NCBI RefSeq assembly: GCF_002831685.1
Contig: NZ_CP025119.1
Coordinates: 531,001 to 595,000 of the forward strand
Length of the DNA: 64,000 nt
Source of the DNA: Polaribacter sp. ALD11
Lineage (GTDB): Bacteria > Bacteroidota > Bacteroidia > Flavobacteriales > Flavobacteriaceae
Reading direction: 5' to 3'
Shown here: positions 27,382 through 35,607 of the stretch, piece by piece
Layout: each line of letters begins with the position of its first letter
Position numbering within the stretch: position 1 is the stretch's first letter
Position numbers and translations under genes: made by a program
The notes under the pieces: generated by a model
What the model was told of the DNA's origin: nothing
The model's input: only the letters and a program-made list of their open reading frames with translations
The model's database searches: none

Positions 27382-27438
27382 ATGACTTTTATTCAATTTC
27401 ATCATCATCATTTTTACAATTGCAATCAAGCGATCTAA
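27382..27438 (+). CDS. hisL: His operon leader peptide with four consecutive His codons
   Basis: An 18-codon frame reads MTFIQFHHHHFYNCNQAI and stops at 27436-27438. Four His codons in a row occupy 27400-27411. It lies between the his promoter and an intrinsic terminator, ahead of hisG. This is the arrangement of a ribosome-mediated attenuator: stalling at His codons when charged tRNA-His is scarce leaves the terminator unformed. The segment just after the His codons can pair with the terminator's left arm (see the separate entry), which supports that role. Confidence 0.85.
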   Translation: MTFIQFHHHHFYNCNQAI

Positions 27439-27485
27439 AAATGTATTGAATAAAATCAAAAATTTATAGAAACCCGTTTGAGCAA
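27420..27485 (+). promoter_or_regulatory. Predicted his antiterminator
   Basis: TTGC (27420-27423) and TCAAGCG (27426-27432) can pair with GCAA (27482-27485) and CGTTTGA (27475-27481). This gives 11 pairs with a two-base bulge and one G-U pair. The right side lies in the left arm and loop of the terminator, so the two structures exclude each other. A ribosome stalled at the first His codons would leave 27420-27432 free; one reading to the stop codon would cover it. Confidence 0.6.
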
Positions 27486-27503
27486 ATCAAACGGGTTTTT
27501 TTT
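27470..27503 (+). terminator. His attenuator terminator
   Basis: A 12-base perfect stem (AAACCCGTTTGA at 27470-27481, complement at 27487-27498) with a 5-base loop is followed by a T tract. It lies between the leader peptide and hisG, which starts at 27544. Confidence 0.9.
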
Positions 27504-27543
27504 ATTTAAAACCGTATTTGCTCAAGCATTTAATAAAATAAAA

Positions 27544-28401
27544 ATGAGTAATTTAAGAATTGCAGTACAAAAGTCAGGTAGATTAAATGAAGATTCAATG
27601 AGAATCTTAAAAGACATTGGTATTTCTATAGATAACGGTAAAGATCAATTAAAAGCATCTGCGAGAAACTTCCCTGTTGAAGTGTTCTATTTAAGAAACG
27701 GAGATATTCCACAATATTTAAGAGACGGAGTTGTAGATGCAGCCATTATTGGTGAGAATATTTTAATAGAAAAAGGAAGCGATTTAGAATTTATAGAACG
27801 CTTAGGCTTTTCTAAATGTAAAGTTTCTATCGCTGTTCCTAAGGGTTCAAAAGCGAGTTCTTTAAAAGATTTAGCAGGAAAAAGAATTGCAACTTCATAT
27901 CCAGAAACTGTAAAAAAGTTTTTAAAAGAACAAAACATAGATGCACAATTGCACACCATTAGTGGTTCTGTAGAAATTGCACCTAATATTGGTTTGGCAG
28001 ACGGAATTTGTGATATCGTTTCAAGTGGTTCAACTTTGTTTAAAAACGGTTTAAAAGAGATTGAAGTGCTCTTAAAATCGGAAGCAGTTCTAGCTGTTTC
28101 TCCAAAAATTTTCCAAGAAAGAAAAGCCATTTTAGATAAGATTCAGTTTAGAATTCAATCTGTTTTAAAAGGACAAGATTCTAAATATGTATTGTTAAAC
28201 GCACCAAACCACAAATTAGAAGCTATTTTAAGTTTGTTGCCAGGAATGAGAAGCCCTACCGTTTTACCTTTGGCAGAAAAAGGTTGGAGCTCTGTACACG
28301 CAGTAATTTCTAAAAATCAGTTTTGGGAAATTATTGATGGGTTAAAGGCAAATGGAGCAGAAGGTATTTTAGTGTGTCCTATTGAGAAAATGGTGCTTTA
28401 G
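27544..28401 (+). CDS. hisG: ATP phosphoribosyltransferase, long form
   Basis: This 285-residue enzyme joins ATP and PRPP in the first, feedback-controlled step of histidine synthesis. It starts MSNLRIAVQKSGRLNEDSMR. It has the PRPP loop ICDIVSSGSTLFKNGLKEIE (about 160-180) and a C-terminal ACT-like regulatory domain (about 205-285), so it is the long form that works without HisZ. The ATG at 27544 is used because the upstream in-frame TTG (27478) lies inside the attenuator terminator. It heads the his operon. Confidence 0.96.
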   Translation: MSNLRIAVQKSGRLNEDSMRILKDIGISIDNGKDQLKASARNFPVEVFYLRNGDIPQYLRDGVVDAAIIGENILIEKGSDLEFIERLGFSKCKVSIAVPKGSKASSLKDLAGKRIATSYPETVKKFLKEQNIDAQLHTISGSVEIAPNIGLADGICDIVSSGSTLFKNGLKEIEVLLKSEAVLAVSPKIFQERKAILDKIQFRIQSVLKGQDSKYVLLNAPNHKLEAILSLLPGMRSPTVLPLAEKGWSSVHAVISKNQFWEIIDGLKANGAEGILVCPIEKMVL

Positions 28402-28468
28402 TTTTTTGTAAATAAAAAACAAAACATACAGAACTTGTTTCTGTATCCAAAAAGTAAATATTTTAATT

Positions 28469-28558
28469 TGGGCGTTTTAACGGGCTTTTCGCACTCGCTT
28501 TTTTTCTGAAAAAGAAAAAAGAGCTCAAACAAATGCTACAATCCCTAACGCTAGAGCA
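28469..28558 (-). repeat. Dispersed repeat family B, copy 2
   Basis: On the minus strand this reads GCTCTAGCGTTAGGGATTG, then TAGCATTTGTTTGAGCTC, a T/A-rich hairpin, GCGAGTGCGAAAAGCCCG and an ACGCCC end. It shares AAAGAGCTCAAACAAATG (plus-strand reading) with copy 3 at 38921-39012, and the GCGTTAG/GATTGTAGC and ACGCCC ends with copy 1. It lies in the 179-base gap between hisG and hisD. Confidence 0.68.
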
Positions 28559-28580
28559 AATTTATAAGAGATAGTAAATT

Positions 28581-29864
28581 ATGAAAATCATAAATAATCC
28601 ATCGAAAAAAGATTGGAATAAAATATTAGAAAGACCAACCAAAACGGTTGATGATATCGAAGATATAGTAAATGAAGTTTTTTCTGATATTCAAAAAAAC
28701 GGTGATGTTGCTGTAAATAAATATACTCAAAAATTTGATGGTGTTTCTTTAGAAAGCAATTTAGTTTTAGAAGATGAAATTAAAGAAGCGATAACCTTGG
28801 TTCCTTCAGAATTAAAAGAAGCAATTCAACTTGCAAAAGAAAATATTACGAAGTTTCATGTAGCGCAAAAAACGAAGAAAGTTTTTGTAGAAACAACAAA
28901 GGGAGTTTCTTGTTGGCAAGAAAAAAGACCTATTCAAAAAGTGGGTTTGTACATTCCTGGAGGAACAGCACCTTTGTTTTCTACTGTTTTAATGTTGGCA
29001 ATTCCTGCTCAGATTGCAGGTTGTAAAGAGATTGTATTGTGTTCTCCACCAAATAAAGAAGGAAAAATTCACCCAGCAATTTTGTATGCTGCACATTTAT
29101 GTGGCGTTACAAAAATTATTAAAGTTGGCGGAATTCAAGCAATTGCGAGTTATACGTTTGGTACAGAAACTATTCCGAAAGTCTATAAAATATTTGGTCC
29201 CGGAAACCAATTTGTAACAGTTGCAAAACAATTGTCAACAAAATACGGAGTAGCAATTGATATGCCTGCAGGCCCAAGTGAATTATTAGTGGTTGCAGAT
29301 AACTCTGCAAATGCAAGTTATGTTGCATCAGATTTATTAAGTCAGGCAGAACATGGTGCCGATAGTCAGGTCATTTTGGTTTCAACTTCTAAAGCACTTA
29401 TAGATAAAGTTTCGAGTGAGATACAAAAACAAATTTTAGAATTACCAAGACTAGAAATTGCTCAAAAAGCAATAAATAATTCAAAATCTATTTTTGTAGA
29501 AAACGATGAGATAGCTTTAGAGTTGATTAATGAATATGGCCCAGAACATTTTATTGTTTGTACAAATAATAATGACTTTTATATAGACAATATAGAAAAT
29601 GCAGGCTCTGTTTTTATTGGAAATTACACACCAGAAAGTGCAGGAGATTATGCTTCAGGAACCAACCATACATTACCAACAAACGGATTTTCTAAATCGT
29701 ATTCTGGTGTAAATTTAGATAGTTTTACTAAGAGTATTACTTTTCAGAAAATATCTAAAGAAGGAATTAAAACAATAGGGAAATCTATTGAATTAATGGC
29801 AGCAGCAGAAGGTTTACAAGCACACAAAAATGCAGTAACTTTAAGATTAAATGATTTAAAATAA
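28581..29864 (+). CDS. hisD: Histidinol dehydrogenase
   Basis: This 427-residue zinc enzyme oxidises histidinol to histidine in two NAD-dependent steps. The signature KIFGPGNQFVTVAKQLS is followed by GVAIDMPAGPSELLVVAD near 232-249 and LLSQAEHGADSQVILVS near 255-271. The catalytic Glu-His pair is in NEYGPEHFIV, and SAGDYASGTNHTLPT follows. Length and motifs are normal. The gap to hisG holds a family B repeat, so the operon is interrupted by repeat DNA but no terminator with a T tract was seen there. Confidence 0.97.
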   Translation: MKIINNPSKKDWNKILERPTKTVDDIEDIVNEVFSDIQKNGDVAVNKYTQKFDGVSLESNLVLEDEIKEAITLVPSELKEAIQLAKENITKFHVAQKTKKVFVETTKGVSCWQEKRPIQKVGLYIPGGTAPLFSTVLMLAIPAQIAGCKEIVLCSPPNKEGKIHPAILYAAHLCGVTKIIKVGGIQAIASYTFGTETIPKVYKIFGPGNQFVTVAKQLSTKYGVAIDMPAGPSELLVVADNSANASYVASDLLSQAEHGADSQVILVSTSKALIDKVSSEIQKQILELPRLEIAQKAINNSKSIFVENDEIALELINEYGPEHFIVCTNNNDFYIDNIENAGSVFIGNYTPESAGDYASGTNHTLPTNGFSKSYSGVNLDSFTKSITFQKISKEGIKTIGKSIELMAAAEGLQAHKNAVTLRLNDLK

Positions 29865-29902
29865 ACTAAATGTCTCCTCGAACTTATTAGAGAGCTTTTA
29901 TT

Positions 29903-30955
29903 ATGAAGACAAATTTCAACATAAATAATTTAGTTAGAGAAAACATCAAATCTCTAAAACCATATTCTTCTGCAAGAGATGAATATAAAGACGCAACTTC
30001 AGACGATATGATTTTCTTGGATGCCAATGAAAATCCGTTCGAAAATGGCGTAAATAGGTATCCCGATCCACAACAAAACGCTGTAAAAGATTTATTATCA
30101 AAAATTAAGAAAGTAGATAAAAAAAATATTCTTTTAGGAAACGGAAGTGATGAAGTTTTAGATTTAATTTTTAGAGCTTTTTGTGAGCCAAATAAAGACA
30201 ATGTAATCACTTTACCTCCAACGTATGGCATGTATGATGTTCTTGCCAAAATAAATGCCATAGAAAATAGAACTGTTTTATTAACCGAAAATTTTCAACC
30301 AAAAGTTGAAGAAATTTTAGATAAGGTTGATGTTAATAGTATGGTTTTATTTTTATGTTCACCAAACAATCCTTCAGGAAATAGTTTTTCTAGAAAGAGT
30401 GTTGAAAAATTATTGAATAGATTTAATGGTTTAGTTGTTATAGATGAGGCGTATATCGATTTTTCAGAAGAAAAAAGTTGGTTAGAAAGATTAGAAGAGT
30501 TTCCAAATTTAATTATCACACAAACCTTATCGAAAGCCTATGGTTTGGCAGGTATTCGTTTAGGAGTTTGTTATGCATCACAAGAAATAATCAATATTTT
30601 AAATAAAATAAAACCACCTTATAACGTAAACGAATTAACACAACAAAGAGCCGTTGATCGTTTACAAAAAGTGGAAGAAGTACAAGAAGAAATCATCAAA
30701 ATTAAAGGAGAAAGAAATCAGCTTTTAGAAAAATTAAAACAAATTAATTTTATCAATACAATTTATCCAACAGATTGTAATTTCGTTTTGGTAAAAGTAG
30801 ATGATGCAACTAAACGTTACAATCAATTAATTGAACAGGGAATTGTTATTAGAAACAGAACAACACAACCTTTATGTGAAAATTGTTTGCGTTTTACAAT
30901 TGGAACACAAATCGAAAATAAGAGATTAATTTCAGTTTTAACAGCCATTCAATAA
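29903..30955 (+). CDS. hisC: Histidinol-phosphate aminotransferase
   Basis: This 350-residue class I/II PLP aminotransferase converts imidazole acetol phosphate to histidinol phosphate. It shows LDANENPFENGVNRYPDPQQ near 33-52, GNGSDEVLDLIFRAFCEP, CSPNNPSGNSFSR, VVIDEAYIDFSEE, and the PLP lysine near 212 in TQTLSKAYGLAGIRLG. The C-terminal IRNRTTQPLCENCLRFTIGT holds the phosphate-binding Arg. It lies 38 bases after hisD. Confidence 0.96.
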   Translation: MKTNFNINNLVRENIKSLKPYSSARDEYKDATSDDMIFLDANENPFENGVNRYPDPQQNAVKDLLSKIKKVDKKNILLGNGSDEVLDLIFRAFCEPNKDNVITLPPTYGMYDVLAKINAIENRTVLLTENFQPKVEEILDKVDVNSMVLFLCSPNNPSGNSFSRKSVEKLLNRFNGLVVIDEAYIDFSEEKSWLERLEEFPNLIITQTLSKAYGLAGIRLGVCYASQEIINILNKIKPPYNVNELTQQRAVDRLQKVEEVQEEIIKIKGERNQLLEKLKQINFINTIYPTDCNFVLVKVDDATKRYNQLIEQGIVIRNRTTQPLCENCLRFTIGTQIENKRLISVLTAIQ

Positions 30956-30966
30956 TATAATAAAAA

Positions 30967-30999
30967 AACCTCACAGGTTTTTAAAACTTGTGAGGTCTA
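30967..30999. repeat. CCTCACA-type palindrome between hisC and hisB
   Basis: ACCTCACAGGTTT and AAACTTGTGAGGT form a 13-base stem with one mismatch and no T tract after it, so it is unlikely to stop transcription. The same ACCTCACA/TGTGAGGT-type palindrome appears at 52857-52888. Confidence 0.5.
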
Positions 31000-31011
31000 T
31001 AAAATAAAATC

Positions 31012-32151
31012 ATGAGCAAAAAAGTATTATTTATAGATAGAGACGGAACGTTAGTTTTAGAACCGCCAGTAGATTATCAATTAGACAGTTTAGAAAAATT
31101 AGAATTCTATCCGAAAGTATTTCAATACATGGCAAAAATTGCTTCAGAATTGGAGTATGAATTGGTGATGGTTACCAATCAAGATGGATTAGGAACAGAT
31201 AGTTTTCCAGAAAACACTTTTTGGCCAGCTCAAGATAAAGTAATCTCTGCTTTCGAAAAAGAAGGAGTAGTTTTTACAGATGTTTATATCGATAAAACAT
31301 TTCCGCATGAAAATGCAGAAACCCGCAAGCCAAGAACAGGTTTGTTAACGAAGTATTTTTCTGATGAATATGATTTAGAAAATTCGTTTGTTTTAGGAGA
31401 TAGAATTACAGACATGGAATTGGCAAAAAATTTAGGAGCAAAAGGCATCTTTTTATCTGAAGACCCAGAATTAGGTGCAGATGAAATAGAAACATCTAAG
31501 CAAGAAATTTTAGACTGTATTGCTTTAACTAGTACAGATTGGTCTGAAATTTATCAGTTCTTAAAATTAGAAGATAGAGTTGTAGAAATTACAAGAAATA
31601 CCAACGAGACGAAGATTTATATCAAATTAAATTTAGACGGTTCTGGTAAAAATGATATTGTTACAGGTTTATCATTTTTCGATCACATGTTAGACCAGAT
31701 AGGTAGACATGGAAACATGGATTTGACGATTAAAGTTGATGGTGATTTGGAAGTTGATGAACACCACACCATAGAAGATACCATGATTGCTTTTGGGGAA
31801 TTATTCAATAAAGCGCTAGGGAATAAATTAGGTATAGAGCGTTATGGTTTTTGCTTACCAATGGATGATTGTTTGGCACAAGTTGCCGTAGATTTTGGTG
31901 GAAGAAATTGGTTAGAATGGGAAGCAGATTTTAAACGAGAAAAAATTGGAGATATGCCAACAGAGATGTTTTTCCACTTATTTAAATCGTTTACAGATGG
32001 TGCAAAATGTAATTTAAATATTAAAGCAGAAGGAACAAACGAGCATCATAAAATTGAAGGAATCTTCAAAGCTTTTGCAAAAGCAATGAAAATGGCTGTA
32101 AAAAGAGATGCGAATAAGATGTTTTTACCATCTACAAAGGGAGTGTTATAA
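31012..32151 (+). CDS. hisB: Bifunctional histidinol-phosphatase / imidazoleglycerol-phosphate dehydratase
   Basis: This 379-residue fusion catalyses two steps. Residues 1 to about 165 form a HAD phosphatase (FIDRDGTLV with Asp9 and Asp11, [19 protein letters not shown]). Residues about 188-379 form IGP dehydratase, with [38 protein letters not shown] and [15 protein letters not shown] supplying the manganese-binding His clusters. The fusion order matches that of enterobacteria and Bacteroidota. Its stop is directly followed by the hisH ATG. Confidence 0.97.
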   Translation: MSKKVLFIDRDGTLVLEPPVDYQLDSLEKLEFYPKVFQYMAKIASELEYELVMVTNQDGLGTDSFPENTFWPAQDKVISAFEKEGVVFTDVYIDKTFPHENAETRKPRTGLLTKYFSDEYDLENSFVLGDRITDMELAKNLGAKGIFLSEDPELGADEIETSKQEILDCIALTSTDWSEIYQFLKLEDRVVEITRNTNETKIYIKLNLDGSGKNDIVTGLSFFDHMLDQIGRHGNMDLTIKVDGDLEVDEHHTIEDTMIAFGELFNKALGNKLGIERYGFCLPMDDCLAQVAVDFGGRNWLEWEADFKREKIGDMPTEMFFHLFKSFTDGAKCNLNIKAEGTNEHHKIEGIFKAFAKAMKMAVKRDANKMFLPSTKGVL

Positions 32152-32733
32152 ATGAAATTAGTAATTATAGACTACGGAGCAGGTAATATTAAAAGCATTC
32201 AGTTTGCTTTTAAACGCTTAGGTGTAAATGCTGTTTTATCAAATAATATTGATGAAATAAAAACTGCGGATAAAATAATTTTCCCTGGGGTTGGTGAAGC
32301 AAGCTCTGCAATGAAAATGTTAAAAGAAAGCGGTTTATATAGTGTAATTCCTACTTTAAAACAACCAGTCTTGGGTATTTGCCTAGGAATGCAATTAATG
32401 TGTAGTTCATCTGAAGAAGGAAATACAAAAGGATTGGGGATTTTTAATGTAGCTATAAAGAAGTTTTCGAATGCTGTAAAAGTTCCGCAAATGGGTTGGA
32501 ATGTAATTACTAATTTGAAATCAGATTTATTTAAAGGAATTAAAGAAAAAGAATTTATGTATTTGGTACATAGTTTTTATGCTGAAAAATGTGTTGAAGC
32601 AATTGCAACGACAGATTATGAATTTGAATATGCTTCAGCTTTACAAAAAAATAATTTTTACGGAGTTCAGTTTCATCCTGAAAAAAGTGGGGTAGAAGGC
32701 GCAAAAATTTTACAAAACTTTCTAAATTTATAA
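32152..32733 (+). CDS. hisH: Imidazole glycerol phosphate synthase, glutaminase subunit
   Basis: This 193-residue class I glutamine amidotransferase delivers ammonia to HisF. It begins [20 protein letters not shown], with [12 protein letters not shown], the nucleophile Cys near 78 in GICLGMQLM, and the His-Glu pair near 175 in QFHPEKSG. It starts directly after the hisB stop and ends two bases before hisA. Its partner HisF is separated from it by hisA. Confidence 0.96.
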   Translation: MKLVIIDYGAGNIKSIQFAFKRLGVNAVLSNNIDEIKTADKIIFPGVGEASSAMKMLKESGLYSVIPTLKQPVLGICLGMQLMCSSSEEGNTKGLGIFNVAIKKFSNAVKVPQMGWNVITNLKSDLFKGIKEKEFMYLVHSFYAEKCVEAIATTDYEFEYASALQKNNFYGVQFHPEKSGVEGAKILQNFLNL

Positions 32734-32735
32734 TT

Positions 32736-33473
32736 ATGAGAATAATACCAGCAATAGATATAATCGACGGAAAGTGTGTTCGTTTAACAAAAGGCGATTA
32801 TAACACAAAGAAAATTTATAATGAAAATCCGTTAGAAGTTGCCAAAGAATTTGAAGCTGCAGGTATTGAATATTTACATGTTGTAGATTTAGATGGTGCA
32901 AAAGCGAGTAAAATAATCAATCATAAAGTGTTAGAGCAAATTGCTTCTAAGACTAATTTGAAAATTGATTTTGGTGGTGGTTTAAAATCGGATAAAGATT
33001 TAGAAATTGCTTTTAATTCTGGTGCTAATCAGATTACTGGAGGAAGTATTTCTGTAAAAAATAGCGAAATTTTCGAAAGTTGGATTGCTAAATATGGATC
33101 CCAAAAAATTATTTTAGGAGCAGATTTTTATCCTGATAATTCAGGAGGGAAAATTGCTACAAATGGTTGGCAAGAAGAAAGTACGTTAGAATTGATTCCT
33201 TTTATTTCTGATTATCAGCAAAAAGGAATTCAGTATGTAATTTGTACCGATATTTCTAAAGACGGCATGTTGCAAGGGCCTAGTTTTGATATTTATAAGC
33301 AAATTTTATCCGAAGTAAAAAACGTAAAACTAATTGCTTCTGGAGGAATTTCGACCTTTGATGAATTGCCTAAATTAGCAGAAAATGGTTGTGAAGGTGT
33401 TATTATTGGAAAAGCGATTTATGAAAATAAAATTAACTTAAAACAGTTGGAGCAATTTATTATTAATAACTAA
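32736..33473 (+). CDS. hisA: Phosphoribosylformimino-AICAR phosphate isomerase
   Basis: This 245-residue (beta/alpha)8 isomerase begins [20 protein letters not shown]. Catalytic Asp8 lies in AIDI and the second Asp in the [10 protein letters not shown] segment near 169-178. FGGGLKS and [14 protein letters not shown] are phosphate-binding loops. It opens the ribose ring of ProFAR to give PRFAR. It lies two bases after hisH and is followed by a palindromic repeat before hisF. Confidence 0.97.
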   Translation: MRIIPAIDIIDGKCVRLTKGDYNTKKIYNENPLEVAKEFEAAGIEYLHVVDLDGAKASKIINHKVLEQIASKTNLKIDFGGGLKSDKDLEIAFNSGANQITGGSISVKNSEIFESWIAKYGSQKIILGADFYPDNSGGKIATNGWQEESTLELIPFISDYQQKGIQYVICTDISKDGMLQGPSFDIYKQILSEVKNVKLIASGGISTFDELPKLAENGCEGVIIGKAIYENKINLKQLEQFIINN

Positions 33474-33475
33474 AT

Positions 33476-33538
33476 GTCATTGCGAGGCACGAAGCAATCT
33501 GCTATTCATAAAGAGATTGCTTCGTGCCTCGCAATGAC
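33476..33538. repeat. Dispersed palindromic repeat family A, copy 2 (perfect)
   Basis: Two perfectly complementary 25-base arms (33476-33500 and 33514-33538) enclose a 13-base loop. The arm begins GTCATTGCGAGGCACGAAGC. It lies in the 79-base gap between hisA and hisF and must be transcribed as part of the operon. Relatives are at 24778-24850 and 39592-39663. Confidence 0.92.
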
Positions 33539-33552
33539 GAAGACAAACTAAA

Positions 33553-34308
33553 ATGTTAACAAAAAGAATAATACCTTGTTTAGATATTAAAAATGGAAGA
33601 ACTGTAAAAGGTGTCAATTTCGTGAATTTAATAGACGCAGGAGATCCTGTGGTTTTAGCAAAACAGTATGCAGATTTAGGTGCCGATGAATTGGTGTTTC
33701 TAGATATTTCTGCAACATTAGAAGGGAGAAAAACCATGTTAGAGATGGTTTTAAAAGTTGCAGAGCAAGTTAATATTCCGTTTACGGTTGGTGGTGGCAT
33801 TTCATCTATTGCAGATGTAGATTTGTTGTTAAAATCTGGAGCAGATAAAGTTTCTATAAACTCATCTGCCATAAAAAGACCAGATTTGGTAAATGAATTG
33901 GCAGAAAAATTCGGAAATCAATGTGTGGTTGTTGCTATTGATGCAAAACAAATTGATGGAGAATGGATTGTACATTTAGCAGGAGGAACAATACCTACTA
34001 AATTAAATTTATTCGATTGGGCAAAAGAAGTCGAAAAACGTGGCGCGGGAGAAATCTTGTTTACTTCTATGAATAATGATGGTACAAAAGCTGGTTTTGC
34101 GAATGAAGCTTTGGCTAAACTATCAACCGAATTAAATATTCCTATTATTGCTTCTGGTGGAGCAGGAACTGTACAACATTTTATAGATACTTTCGAAATC
34201 GGAAAATCTGACGCAGCATTGGCAGCAAGTGTTTTTCATTTTGGAGAAATACCTATTTTAGAATTGAAGAAAGAGTTAAAAAATAAGAATATTCCTGTTA
34301 GACTTTAG
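33553..34308 (+). CDS. hisF: Imidazole glycerol phosphate synthase, cyclase subunit
   Basis: This 251-residue (beta/alpha)8 enzyme uses ammonia from HisH to form imidazole glycerol phosphate and AICAR. It starts [20 protein letters not shown], with the catalytic Asp in CLDI (residue 11). [35 protein letters not shown] (second catalytic Asp near 130) and [12 protein letters not shown] follow. It is preceded by the perfect 25-base palindrome. Length is normal. Confidence 0.97.
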   Translation: MLTKRIIPCLDIKNGRTVKGVNFVNLIDAGDPVVLAKQYADLGADELVFLDISATLEGRKTMLEMVLKVAEQVNIPFTVGGGISSIADVDLLLKSGADKVSINSSAIKRPDLVNELAEKFGNQCVVVAIDAKQIDGEWIVHLAGGTIPTKLNLFDWAKEVEKRGAGEILFTSMNNDGTKAGFANEALAKLSTELNIPIIASGGAGTVQHFIDTFEIGKSDAALAASVFHFGEIPILELKKELKNKNIPVRL

Positions 34309-34326
34309 TTTTAAAGAATATAAACA

Positions 34327-34788
34327 ATGAAGAAATTACAAATTTTACCTTACGAAGATAAATACCATGAACAATTTAAAGAGATTTCTTTAAATTGGTT
34401 GCATGCACATCATTTGTATGAAAAAGCAGATGATGATTTATTAGACAATCCTCAAAAGTATTTAGACAAAGGAGGTTTTATTTTTTTAGCATATTTAGAT
34501 TCTAAAATTGTTGGAACAATTAGTTTAATTCCGGTTAATGATACTAACTTCGAAATATTGAAATTAGGTGTAGTTGAGGGATACAAAGGTTTAGGAATTG
34601 GAAAGAAATTAATGCAAATTTGTATTGACATTTGTATCGAAAAAAAGATAGAAATAATTACGTTAGAATCGAGTAGTAAATTAGAAAGTGCTTTAAAATT
34701 ATACGAAAAGTTAGGTTTTAAACATGTTGAAGTAGTAGATGCTCATTTTGAATCTGCTGATGTAAAAATGGAGTTAAAATTAAAATAA
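34327..34788 (+). CDS. GNAT family N-acetyltransferase inside the his operon
   Basis: This 153-residue protein has the GNAT fold. FILAYLDSKIVGTISLIPV-like strands lead into the acetyl-CoA loop VVEGYKGLGIGKKLMQICID (about 82-101), then LESSSKLESALKLYEKLGFKH. It is placed between hisF and hisIE, and its stop overlaps the hisIE ATG (TAATG), so the two are translationally coupled. The substrate is unknown. It may be a passenger, or it may act on histidine or a pathway intermediate; the sequence does not decide. Confidence 0.85.
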   Translation: MKKLQILPYEDKYHEQFKEISLNWLHAHHLYEKADDDLLDNPQKYLDKGGFIFLAYLDSKIVGTISLIPVNDTNFEILKLGVVEGYKGLGIGKKLMQICIDICIEKKIEIITLESSSKLESALKLYEKLGFKHVEVVDAHFESADVKMELKLK

Positions 34789-35387
34789 TGACAATAGATT
34801 TCAATAAAAATAACGACGGATTAGTACCAGCAATCATTCAAGATGCCACCACAAAAAATGTATTGATGTTGGGGTATATGAATGAAGATGCATTAAAAAA
34901 AACACAAGCAACAAAGTTAGTTACGTTCTTTTCTAGAACTAAAAAACGTTTATGGACTAAAGGAGAAGAAAGCGGAAATGTATTGAATTTAGTTGATATA
35001 AAACTAGATTGTGATAATGATACTTTACTTATTTCTGTAAATCCGAATGGGCCAACGTGCCATAAAGGTTCAGATACGTGTTGGAATGAAGAAAATAACT
35101 CAAGCTTTGGTTTCTTTTCTACTTTAGAAAATGTTATAGAAGAAAGAGTTGCCAATAAAGACACTCAAAAATCTTATGTAGCAAGTTTATTTGACAAGGG
35201 AATTAATAAAATAGCGCAGAAAGTAGGTGAGGAGGCAGTAGAAACGGTTATTGAAGCAATGGATGATAATGATGAGTTATTCTTGTATGAATCTGCTGAT
35301 TTGTTATTCCATTATTTAATGTTGTTGCAAGCAAAAGGTTTTACACTAAAAGATATTGAAGCTGAATTGAAACAGAGACAAAAATAA
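34788..35387 (+). CDS. hisI: Bifunctional phosphoribosyl-AMP cyclohydrolase / phosphoribosyl-ATP pyrophosphatase
   Basis: This 199-residue fusion (HisIE) performs steps two and three of histidine synthesis. The N-terminal cyclohydrolase (1 to about 105) has MLGYMNEDALKKTQ, TFFSRTKKRLWTKGEESGN, the Asp cluster in DIKLDCDNDTL, and GPTCHKGSDTCW with zinc-binding Cys residues. The C-terminal pyrophosphatase (about 110-199) has KVGEEAVETVIEAM and DELFLYESADLLFHYLMLL. It is the last gene of the operon; a terminator follows. Confidence 0.96.
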   Translation: MTIDFNKNNDGLVPAIIQDATTKNVLMLGYMNEDALKKTQATKLVTFFSRTKKRLWTKGEESGNVLNLVDIKLDCDNDTLLISVNPNGPTCHKGSDTCWNEENNSSFGFFSTLENVIEERVANKDTQKSYVASLFDKGINKIAQKVGEEAVETVIEAMDDNDELFLYESADLLFHYLMLLQAKGFTLKDIEAELKQRQK

Positions 35388-35408
35388 ATTCAACTATTTG
35401 TTGAAGCT

Positions 35409-35449
35409 AAAAAAGGACTAAATAAGATGATTATTTGGTCTTTTTTTTT
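35409..35449 (+). terminator. Terminator of the his operon
   Basis: AAAAGGACTAAATAA pairs with TTATTTGGTCTTTT around a 5-base loop and continues into a run of T. It lies 21 bases after the hisIE stop. Confidence 0.85.
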
Positions 35450-35558
35450 AAAAAAAAACAAGCATTCTCAATTTAATTATGATCGCTAATTGTTTCGTTA
35501 TAAGATTATAATCAATCCTTCTAGTTTTTTTTATTTTAAATTAATTTGATAAACACTA

Positions 35559-35589
35559 TTGTGAAATAATTTTTTCTAATCTATCTTTG
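35559..35589 (+). promoter_or_regulatory. Promoter of the EamA transporter gene
   Basis: A -33 TTG at 35559-35561 and a -7 TATCTTTG at 35582-35589 are 20 bases apart. The box excludes a start at 35587 and points to the TTG at 35608. The 35450-35558 stretch upstream is AT-rich with no gene seen. Confidence 0.65.
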
Positions 35590-35607
35590 AATATCAAATT
35601 ATACATC

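Noticed and set aside
27478..27543. N-terminal extension of hisG from a TTG
   Set aside because: The TTG lies inside the attenuator terminator stem, and the extension has no match to HisG, which starts at MSNLRIAVQ.
30967..30999. Terminator inside the his operon between hisC and hisB
   Set aside because: The stem is not followed by a T tract, and the operon plainly continues, so it is listed as a repeat.
33477..33872. 131-codon minus-strand frame over the his palindrome
   Set aside because: It is antisense to hisF and reads through the palindromic repeat; no start signal or family match.
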